Shown piece by piece: positions 1-12,000 of a stretch of DNA of 64,000 bases. This DNA is from Oxyruncus cristatus (taxonomy: Eukaryota > Chordata > Aves > Passeriformes > Cotingidae). A program made the translations under genes and the position numbers. Under the pieces are notes generated by a model. The model did no database searches. It was not told the origin of the DNA and was given only the letters and a program-made list of their open reading frames with translations. The stretch spans positions 310,001 to 374,000 of the forward strand of contig VXAY01002814.1 of NCBI GenBank assembly GCA_013399855.1, read 5' to 3'. The stretch's first letter is position 1; each line of letters begins with the position of its first letter.

Positions 1-38
1 ATTTAAACAGCACAAGAGAGATTAATTTCAGCATTTAC

Positions 39-92
39 CTTTGCACCTGGTTCCCCCTGTAGGCCAGCTTCTCCTTCAGGGCCAGGAGGTCC
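39..92 (-). CDS. COL24A1: COL24A1 exon E27, 54 bases, triple helix
   Basis: It encodes GPPGPEGEAGLQGEPGAK. GLQGEPGAK is identical to the end of the recalled human exon, and the next human exon would begin GDVG, outside this window. The acceptor is TTGTACCATACAG and the donor AAG|GTAAATGCTG. Confidence 0.95.
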
Positions 93-3000
93 CTGTATGG
101 TACAAGAGCTATTGTTGCACATGATCACTTTTGCAACAACTAAACAGTACAGCCAAAATTGAAGCAGAAGAATGACATGAGACACTGGAAAAGAAGCATG
201 TCAGAAAAATCAAATCAAGACAACACAATTCATTGTTCCTTCTAGAGCCCAACAGAAGAAAAGAAAGGAATGAATAGGAGGAGTTCAGGAAATACACTGT
301 GGGTCAGGAACATATTGAAGACTCAGCAGTACACTAAGCCTGTACCTTTCATCGTATGGGTAGGCTGAGCAAACATCTATCTTTTGTAAATCTAACTGAC
401 AACTTCATCACTGTTTAGGCTTGGAGCCAAGTAGATACAGCCTTTGGAGAACAAAGCCCTTTTTGGAGGTTTCAGCCCTTAATGAGTTAATGGTATCAGA
501 CTGCTTCTTGTAAAGCTTACATATAAACCCTTTTTTTTGACAGTCAGTCAGAAGATTGGATTTTGGGTGACTGACGAAGCACGTACTTTTGAATAAGCCA
601 AATCCCTTCTGTATTAAGTGAGCTTATCCCTCAGGTACTTCATTACAAATGTGGTTAACATATTCTGTCACATTTCTTTCAACGAGATATTAAAAACAAA
701 ACAAAAAACAGAAGCAGAAATTAGTAAGAAGGTTGTCTGCAGCTGTTTTTCTTCATCTATAATTTGAAAGGGCATATGATTAATGTTGTTTTACTGTCTA
801 GCTGCAAGGAAAACATTCACCTTCTACAGTGAGATGTCATGAATGGATGCTCAAAGACAATGTTCTCAACAGAAAAAGCTATTTATTTTAGAATATTTTT
901 TGAACAGCTTTAAGTAAGAGTCTCTCAGTAGCTCACGGTATTTAATTCAGCTGCAGGCAATAAAAAATAAATTTCTAAACATATTGTCCAGGCTTAGTCA
1001 GTTGTTTGAGTGTTTTAAATGATTAAAAGCTCACCTCAAAACCCATTTCTCCAATAGGGCCAGCATCCCCTGGTTGTCCTCTTGGACCCTGGTATTAAAC
1101 AAAATTTTGGATGCATCATTCAATTACCATTAAATTACATCGTATAGTCTTCAATTTGTCTCTTCACAACTCTTCCAATTGGCATAAAGAACTGCATTTC
1201 ACTGTCTTTCCTCCTGAATCCAGCAGTGTATTTCAGTCCCACGATGGTGTACAGTACCAAAGACCTCACTGCCAACCCTAACACACTGAAATAACAAATC
1301 TCAAATAATAGCACAGATGTCCTTTCTTTTAGACCAAAAATAAATTATTATCTGAACTAAGCTCTTCTCTTGATTAACTGAGACTTTGTTTAATTAAGGT
1401 TGGTTAGACTGTCTGGTTTGCTTTGTGGAAAAGCCTACAGTCTGGTGTGGAATTAACTGAAAAAAAAACTACTGTATGCTTCACCATGGATTTAGCAGCA
1501 TCTGTACAGAACAGTCACTGAGGTTTGAGCTTTTTTGGTAATATTAGTAACTATACCATGAGCATTTTATTATAAGCCTTATATGTAACCAATAAATTTA
1601 CTTCAATAACACATAGGGATTGTTTCCCAAAGTAGCATGTTTGAATTCTCTGCACATGTAGGATCTGGGCTTTCAGAGTAGGATTTGTGTACTGGGGGGT
1701 AGAAGTTGCCTGTAACCTGCTCACAGCTGATTCTACAGCCACTATGAATGTATGTCAAGACAAATCAGCCCTCTGGATGTAACTGGTCTTTGAACTTTAA
1801 GAAAGTTCGTATCCATCTACTGCTTCGGGACTCATCTGTGTTTAAATACATTGTAAATTCAAAACGTTTTGTTGATTTATTATTCTCATTCAAAAGAAAG
1901 ATGCTGCTACCTGTATTTATGACAGAAGCCTTTTAAACAAACATTTACTTTAGTCTGTTTCACTTCCTATTATAGACTACGCATATAGTTTTGCTCCTCC
2001 TGATGACCTGGCAGTGACAATGAGAGTATTTTCTTCCCGTGTAACAATAATGTAAACTGCATATGACTTACAGAATTTCAGTAGATGCATACATTTGACC
2101 TTATAGCTTCATTTAAGTATGAGCAACTGAAACTGCAGTTAACTTCCTGTTGAGAACTCCCTTGGTCCTAAAGTAAGTTCACTGATTTTCATTTGCAGCA
2201 GCTCCATAGAATTCCGCCAGGCAAGTGTCACAAAGCTCAAGTTTGATTCACAAGTCAAGTATTTCTTCACATTACCATGGAGATAAGGCTGCTGGATTGG
2301 TAATTTATCTTTCCCCTGAGACTTTCAGAAGCCAAACATTTGTAGCAGTATAGGGACTCCTTTTAACCATTAACATCAGGTAATTTGCAAAGGATTTTGA
2401 CTGAAATGTCTGACAGATAGACAAAGTTTGAGTGCAATTTAGATCAAGCCTGTTAATAAAAACAGTTTTAACTGTTTACATTTCTCTGCTCCTTCACCAA
2501 CAATTAGGAGTTTTCTGCTCTGTGCAGAACTCATGAAAGGACCAGAAACAGTCAGCAGCTGGCTTTCATGTAGTGACCAGCTGACAGAAGATGAAATCAA
2601 GCTGCTTGGATAGGCAGCTGAAAAAAAGAGCCACGCATTTTGTTTCGCAACATCTTCTGTCATTTTATCACTTCTTTCTAACTCCACAGACCATTTTAGG
2701 AAGACATTGTACTCTTTCAGCATTTGATAGAAATGGTGTCCTGCTCACAGGACAAATTTTTCTTGCTTTTGACACTGAATTTATATAATTCCTATGATGA
2801 TGAGCACAACAGAATTGTAGGCTGCTCAAGAGTAGACCACTAACTTTATTTAGATAAGGCAGATGGTCATTCCAGAGATATGAAAATCAGAATTTAGACC
2901 AGAAAAAAGCAAGAATTTGACATATAAACCTTGCATTGTAAGGCTCTCAGGTGTTGCAACATGAGGATAAGATACTATAAATGATAGCGACAAAATAACA

Positions 3001-6000
3001 GGAATCCAATAATAATGATTAGAAAATACATTTTCTGTGAAACATTTTGCCACTCCTACAAGTTGGCAGCTCAAGTTAAGTAGGTAATTGTATACTATAG
3101 AAAAATAACTGTTGGTGTTTTTCTAGACCCCCAAATGTGCAATGACCTGCTGTAACCATCTTAGCCTATGGATTAGCAGAAATAATATTAGAAAAAAATA
3201 ATAAATACTAAATAGAAAAAAACTCCTAAAATTAATATAATTTATATCAGCAGTTCTGATCTTTCAGATTTATGTACCAATCTTTTCAAGATTTATGTAC
3301 CATTTATGTACCATTTTCAAGATCTACGTACCATTTATTGTGCAAAATTGCTTTCCAGACACTATGAAAACACAGTTCTGTCAACTCTGTTAGATTTCTG
3401 CAATACAAAATGGCAGCCTTCTCCCACGTCCCACTAGGACAGCACACATGCTTTCACTGTATTTATATAATCTGATTTACCCCCAGAGATGGTACTGCAA
3501 TACTATTTCTGCCATGGCTGTATCTTGCAGCACATTACATATATTTGCTGCAGACTCTGCATGATCTTCTGTAGCAATATTAGCCACATCAAAGTGAGCA
3601 TGGCTTTGACATAGCAGCAAGAATCCATCCAGCAGAGGAATGTCTGAGGTTTATTATGGCAGTCTCTTTTTTCTTGAATACTTAACCTGCCAAACAGACG
3701 AGGTTCCTGAGTTCCTGAATAACTATCCTAATATTTGCCTAAAAAAATATCACTAATATCTGTATTGGCACATACAGTTACATAATACATAACAAAGATG
3801 TCTACCACACTGTGATGTAAAGCCACATAATATTGTGGCCCAGATTCTGTCATCTCTCTTATATTGTGCATCCCTTACTACAGTTCTTCCCAATATGACT
3901 AACAGGTCTCCTTGTGAGCAAGTTACCCTAAGCAAGGGAGGCAGACTCTAGCTCTGCAGTTTTGGATCAATTGCCCCACAATTCCTTCCTAACCACAGCT
4001 GGCAATACTGAATCTTGGTAAAAGAGAGCTTGAATTGCCAGGGAGTTCATGTAATACATGGAAAAAACTTTTAAGCAGGCATAAGGATCAACTTACTGGC
4101 TCTCCCATTGGTCCCCTGTCTCCTGTGGTTCCGGGAGGCCCAAGCAAACCCTGGAAGAATAAAAATAAAATAAAATAAAATAAAAAAAATCATTGGAAAC
4201 AAGCTGTTTCATATTACGTGAACAGCCACTTCCTTTTATTTCTGCTCACACAATAACTTACACAAGAACATCCAAGAAATATGTGCAGCCTTTTTTTCTG
4301 GTTGACATGCATTAAGACATCACTAGGTCCTGTGGCAGGTGGGGCAGCCCTGGATAAATCCTCCCTCAGTTTCTTTTACATATGCATGGATCTCAGCTGA
4401 CCCAACATTTACCAGGTCTTCATCATTCCCCTTAGAGCCATGTGCCGCTTGTGTGCACAAACTGCCCTACAAGCTGTATTTGAGAAAATCAGTAAGGTTC
4501 ACAGCCCACTCTTCCCTCTGCTCAACCTTTCTCAAAGCATTTCTGTCTCTCACTCTCTTCTCGAAACTGTAGCTAAAGGAGTACTAGAGCAATATCTTGT
4601 ACTTTGCAATAAACATGCTATTTTACATAATTTCAATCTGATGAGGTTTTGCTTCGTTCATTTCTGTATATATAAATACATTTAAAAGTTCTAATGAATG
4701 AAGAGGAAATGAAAACCCATTGTATCAAAGATGAGAGGCAACAAGCTCCTAAATCTGAGCAGAAAAGGCAAGAGAAGTATAGAGACAACCAACATTTTGA
4801 GTCTCAACTGCAGCACAAAATCACCACTGTTACTGTTCTGTTTCTGTTTTCATGTTTCCTTCTTTGCTGAAAATCCAGTGCAATCTGGACTGACCAGTAA
4901 CCTGCTTTGCAAAAGAAAGCTTCAAATAGAACACACTAGATTTCCATTGAAAGAAGCCCTAAAATGAGGAATTTTCTCCTATACATGTGTATACATTTTA
5001 CATGTTTGTACATTTAACCCTGCACTGATAGCACACATCTAACCTAAAATCTATCAAAGAATTATTTTTCTATGTCACAATGACTTTTGTCCTTAAAACT
5101 ACAATAGAACTAAAAAAAAAGCCCAAAGAAACTTCTAAAACCCCACTGGCCATTTCTTCTGCTGCAATTTGCTATCATGTTGTATTCTGTGGATCATCAT
5201 CCATGAAAACACTGGTCTTGTAGCAGACTAGTCCATGTCAAACTTGCTCTCACTTCTGGCCCCGATTCTTTTTATGAATAAATGCAAACTATACTGTCAG
5301 ATTTTTCCAGCTGCTCTCAAGTAGATAAACTTCCTCATATCTGAGTGTCAAACAAGCTATGAGATTTTGTGAGTGCTTTTGGTAGAAGTACCAGTTAATT
5401 TCATACTTACAAGTGCACCCTGATCTCCCCTTTCTCCTGGATTTCCAGCTTTACCCTGGTCAAAGAGAAAGATCAAAAGATAATCCTGGCTTCAGCTGAT
5501 TTCCAAAACCAGCTCAGAAATTAGTAGTTACTGTGTTAAAGCTTACTACAAATATTGGCTCCGATACTTACAATGAGCCCAGGAACTCCTTTCCTTCCTG
5601 GATCACCTCTTTCTCCCTGATAAATAACCAACAAAGTGTGAATTCTATGTGCATTTGCTAGATAAACCACATACAGCTGGTGTCAGTTTAAATGCTGGGT
5701 AACTGCAGAAAGCACAGATTCAGACTTAGATGGGCTCATACCATTATAAAGAAATACCAGGAAAAGGCAGAAATTTGCAAATCTCTGGATTAAATGGAAC
5801 TCTACAGCTTCTGCCATGCTGGGTTGTTTTTTTGTTTGTTTGTTTTCTTTTATCTGTTATGTTTTGCACAGTACTGAGTAATGCAAGCACTCACCTTAAT
5901 GCCTTCTGTTCCCAGTTCTCCCGGAGGACCATCTGGACCTCTTGGCCCCTGAATTGAACAAGTGATTTTGAATACTAATTATGCAATATTTTTGGTTATC

Positions 6001-9000
6001 TGCAAGGAGATGCTACATAAACTTTAGGAGAGGGGAAACATTTTTGTAGCATGAAAACCCATTTTCATTGTATGTTAAGTGTTAAATAAAGCTTCAAAGA
6101 ATAAAATAAGTTTCTGGTTTGCTGAATTATGAATTTAAGAAGAAAGATTTTTTGAAAAGTATGTAGACAAAACGTTAAGAGTCTCTGTTGGAGCCAGCTT
6201 GCAGCCTGTTATTTTCTGCTCTCTTTTTCATCCACTTTGTATGCATGCCACAGACATGTATTTAGAAGAATTTAGATGAGCACTGTTTATATGGAGTGCT
6301 TGCTTTTTAGCGTAAGTTGTACATGCAAAAATTCATCTTGCTAGTAAGACTCTAAAACAAGTAGATAAAGTTCTTCAGTAGTAAACCAGTTGAGGCAAGA
6401 TTAAAAGCAATTTATAATTGTAAACTGCTCTATTGTTAGAATAAAACGTCTTTTGTAAACTGATTTTTTAATAAACAATAGATGAACAAAGATAACCTGT
6501 TATATTATTGTAGCACAATATAGCAAATATTATTGCCAAAACATTCAGAAATTATTATTTAAGGTTGCAAATCTTTATCCATTTCTTACAAGCAGATGAA
6601 AAATCCTTAAATAGGTCATATGCAAAATGGAAAAGAATATTTTTTCCATGCTGACTTAGGAAGTTATTTCCATAATTCTAAAAAAACCCACGACTGTTTA
6701 GCTACGGAACATTGAATTAAAACCAGTTAATAACAACTTAAAACCAATAACCACTTCAAAGGAAACTAGATAAGTATCAAGACAGAGCCAAGCTCTTTAC
6801 AGCAGTATACAGTGGGAGGATGGGACATAACAGCTTTCCTGGTGACATGTGGGCTGGGCTGGCATCAGAGGGAACTAGTACACTATGGCAGTGCCTAGAG
6901 GAAAGTAAACTATGTTTTTATGGTGCATTTCCGAGTTGTAGAGAACCTTACATCTTGGGCCATGGTTTATAGTGAAGGGCATGCAATCATGACTGATTTT
7001 CAGAGAGTTGCAACAGGGACTTGCAAAATGACTGTGGGAAGCACGTCTGAATTAATTTAGGTTCGTTTCCCTGCAAAAATATCTGTGACTTCCATATCTC
7101 TTCTGAATATTTTGAGGAAAAAAACATACCAGAATTTTGTTCTCTCTGACTTGGATTTACTGACCCACACCAAAACCTCTGTCAGAACATACAGTGAGAA
7201 CCCATCCAATTCTCTCCGGAGCAAAAGTGAAAATGGAACACTGGTAACTCAAGAACAGTGTACATCCAGAATCATTTAGGCTTTTCTCCTGAAACAGAAA
7301 CCTCTCAAGAACAGGCCTTTCCTGGGAGCTGATACATAATTACAACCCCTGGCAGAGCAGAAATACCCCATGAGAACTCATCTGTCAGTATTTCACCACT
7401 GCTACTTCTGGCCAGCACGAGGGAACACAAACCAAAAGAAAAGGAAAAAGAGGAGGCAGGAAAAGCTGTTTGAATACTTTTGATACCTCTGTAGTTTGGG
7501 ACACAGCTTTTGTGAGGCAACCCTTGGGTTAGCCTGTCTTGTTTTGGTATAAGCCAGGACTGAACATTCACAGGCATTTTTCTGGGCTAGAGAAAAGCAG
7601 CTACAGAAGATGGCACTGAGCTGCTCCACGGCACTCAAAGGTTCCAAGCCAAAGAATCCTGAAGTCTGTGGAAAAAACCTAGTGACTTCAATGTGCTTAG
7701 AGATCAAAACCAAAACACTAATGGTGTTTTCAAAGGCAATGGAGGCCTTTATAAAAACATTTGGGCTCACGTTACTATTACGTAATTGTTCAACCGAATT
7801 ATTGAATTACTATATAGCATAATTTAAAAGAAAGCTGAACATCTTGATCAAATAATGTCAGGTTACTGCTCTGCACTTTTTCTGTAACTACTACTTACAA
7901 CACACACAAAATGTGTTGTGATGAAAATTCAAGAAGATTAAGCAGTTTTATTGTCCCCTGATCTGAAATGTCTCGAAACCAGGAGGAGAAGGGACAAGAG
8001 GAAACTGAGATGGAGTGAGGACAGGTCATTAAGCTGGGGGAGGGTAGAAGAGAGAAGATCATGGAAGAGCTGTGGAAGAATCACCTAGGGCAATCACAGG
8101 AGAGGGAAATTAGGAGTGTTAAGTTGAACAACTGCATGATAGTTTTAGTGTTTCTCAGACTTTTTAGATACGTGACCTGCCATTTCTCTTTGGGCATCCT
8201 CCATAGGGCTGATCAGTGAATGAAATCTCAGGATGAAATATTCAAAGAGGAAAACAGACACATTTTCAATTTACAGATTTGTGTAATAAAGACATTTCTT
8301 TCTAGGTTTTATCCTCTATCATTAAATTTATCTACTATCAGATAAATTATTTGAACATCTGTGACTTCCTTTTAGTCACAAAGAGGGTCATAGTTTGGAG
8401 CTTGAGAAATGGGCCTGTCGGGAGACTGCACAGATTCTCAGTCCATGTTACACACATAACACACCAAAACCTTTCTGCTGGTCACATAAATCTCCATTTC
8501 AAAGGAGTACACATTGACAGCCCATGGCAACTGATCTGATCACCAAAATTAAGTGAAAAGGTCTACCATTTAAAACACTAACCTTCTACTATATAACTTT
8601 GAATTAAAAATAAAGTAGAGGAAACCAGTATGATTCTCCGGGCCATGCCTGCCTTTAGCCAGCCACAGAACAAAGGGCAGGAATCCAAGGGAAATGCAAT
8701 TTAATATCCTAACAAAAGCATACCATAACATTCCTATAAATAGTATGGTGCGACTCCTTATTGGCTCAGGTTAGTTGGATTGTATAATTTCTTACTATAG
8801 GTAGTACAGAATGAGAGATACACTTGATTTGCGTGCTGTTATTTCAATTAGGTTGCAACAGGGCTGGGGAGTAAGGCTGCCAAACGATTGCTATTTTTTC
8901 TTTGGTATGGGTTCAGCTTTGTTTCTAAAATGGAACATTTTACACGGAAAACTTTAGGATGATTAACCAAAAAAAAAAGTTCATCTAAGAAGGCAAAAAA

Positions 9001-12000
9001 ACACCAATTAACTCCTTTTATTCTTTCTCATCTTGTCTCCTAGATACTAGAAGAGTGAAAATAACAAACACACTATGTAGACACTTCTCTTTTTTTGGTG
9101 GTTGACATGGAGATTATTACAAAATGGCATCAATTCAGTCTCACTTCCTTTGAACAATTTAGATAAACACATTTGGCTATTGTGTCCAGTGTGCTAACCC
9201 AAGCACACTGGACACTTGCTTCACATAAGCATGAAATGCACACAGTTTTTCTAGGTTCCATATTCCCTGCTGTGAGAAGTAGGAAATATATCTCTCATTA
9301 AAATTAAGCACTGATGTCCTTAAGTAATTGAGGTTCTTCATGCCAGTACAGACTGAAGCATAGATAACCCTACCAGCTGCTAGAGACATAAGTTGCTGTT
9401 GCCTGACCCCAGATTTATGGCCATTCACTAAGTCATTTATCTGTGTTTTCAAAACTAAATCTCATGAGCTGAATTCCAGGAAAGTAAGAGCAGAAAAATT
9501 ACTGCTTTTGATCTTTGAAACACCAATCATCAACCTGAAGAATAGTAACTGCTAAGAGTTTCAGCGTCTTTTGGGAATTTTACTTAGGTGTCACTCATGA
9601 AATGAACCTAGGCAGGATCTCTTCCTCTCAAAGTTACGGTTGTATTAGTCCAAGATTAGAGTATGACCTAAAAGCAGAACCAATCTCTAACACTGTGGTT
9701 TAGCTCACACATTATCAGGCATGACTCTTTGTTGTTCCCGCAGCAATGGCTTCATGGCTGCTTACACTGCCAGTCTTCCCAACTAATGTATTTCTTCCTT
9801 CTGGTCATGGAGAGAAATTCCTTCTCTTGCATACAGATGTGCCCACCCCCAGAATAATATTCTGCCACTGAAATATCTATAAAATATCTGTTTTCATGAG
9901 ATTAACACTAAAAAATGAAGTGTGTGTCACGAAAGGACCCAGCCTTCCACACGATTCCAGCTAAGTGCATCAAATCTCACGCATGAGCTGAGGAGGCTCT
10001 GTGCTAGTACTGTGCTCAGTGGCATATTCCCCAAATCCCTTGAGAAAGAAATACTCCATAGACTCCTAGACAGCCTGTCGTCAGTTGGCCAGAACTCCTA
10101 AGTGTACTAGAGAGTGAACAGCTGGATACTCTCAGAAGTAAGGCTGCTGGGTAACCTTGGATGCAAACACATTGCTAAAAGGGCCAGAATTTATGAAGTG
10201 AAGGAATTCTACTCTGTGACAGTGCAGAAGCAGAGGGTCAGTGCTTCTTAGACTTCCCAAAGATTCCAGCTGTGAAGATGGGGTATGTTCTAGTTCCCGT
10301 ACACAATGAAGGGGAATTTCCATATGCTTCCATTTAACTTCTGTATGTGACTGTGGTATGCATTTTTCCAAGTCCTGCCACACAGAGCTCGGGGTTCTGA
10401 CATTTCTCTCTCTGAATCCAGAAATGAAAAGCCCCAGGTTTCAAGGCACCTCAGATATTTTCTTTAAGCGAGATTCCACTTTGGGTCTGATATTTTGACC
10501 TTGAGAGCAGGGAAAATTCCCAGTGGCTTCAGTGGGAGCCTGTTCTCAGAGCCTGAGGAGCTGGGTCTGCTCTGAGACCCTCTTTCATAAAACATATCTC
10601 ATGCTGGATAGAGGCAAAAGGCATAAACCGTGACCTTCAAAGGAAGTAACTGTACATGAGTTAAACATCAGATTCATATTTGCCACACACTACTCTCTGC
10701 TCCAAGTAACACGGAAGAGCAATATTGCTTACCCTTCTTCCCTTAGGTCCCTGCAGCCCTGATGGTCCTCGTGCCCCTGAAGGTCCCTACGTATCAAACA
10801 AACTTATTACTCACTGTCTTCTAAACACAGATTTCTGAAAATTACAAGGCTCGTGCACCTTGAGCAACAATCAATTACTTTCACTCACAGTTCAAATTCA
10901 ATTACAGTGTCAGTATAACTTATCTAGAAAAAATTAAATAAGAGACTCTATGTAACTTTGTTCAGATTAAAAATCGTGATGCCACTGTTGGATAAATTAC
11001 TTCTGTCTATATCCCAAAATTTCTAAAGGATACTTGTATTTCAGCAACGCTATGGTGAAAACCATGAGAATTGAAAGGTTCAGTTTTTATCTGTACTGAA
11101 GACTCATAGTAGACAAATTATAACAATTATACACAGAAAATTTGAATATAATTCTTTTGATTAACAACGAAACCAAACACATAATAAATATCTTTAAATT
11201 ATACTAGGCATCAATGAATTAAAAAAATGTTATGCAATTATTAACCATCCTTAAAAATTCTATTCCCCTACTTGTCTCAACTGAGTGATTTTTAAATGGA
11301 TGAGTAAATTATATAATCACTTCTCGTGACTCTCATGGATCATCCTGATAAAGAGAGGGTGAACAGACTTTGTGTCTGGATGGGCAAATGTTCATGACAG
11401 TTTTACAGACTGCAGTACAAACTGGAAACTATTCTTAGCTCCAGCAGAGCAAAAGGACAATTTGAAAAAGGTACATTTTATGTCAAACCAAAGCACCACT
11501 CTATACCTACAGGTAATCCTTCTGGCCCCACAGGTCCAGGGCCTCCTGGGGGTCCTGGATAGCCCTAGAATTAAAATAAACATAGAAAAAAAGGCCAATT
11601 CTATCAAAATTGTTATTATAACAATAATAATAAATCCAGTTATTTACCTGAAAAACTGAAGCCTAAGTTAATAAAATATTTAATCTTGCAAAATGTATTC
11701 CCAAAATTTTGTTTAAAAACAAGATACTTATTTGGATATATCCCAATAATCATTAAAGCAACCTGAGAAGTTTTCCCACACACTAGCACTAGCTGGCAGA
11801 GATGTACTGAAACAAAAGATGCTGAGTTCTAAATGAATTTCAAAATCCTCTCATAAAGGCTATGACAATGGGAACAGAAAGTGGACACATCCTGGTGTGG
11901 GCGGAACTGGCCAAGACCAAATGCCAAGAACAACTCTTGTCTGAGGACTACGATGACTTACTACTGGGAAAGGTTCTCACTACTGTGACTTAAGTGGATT

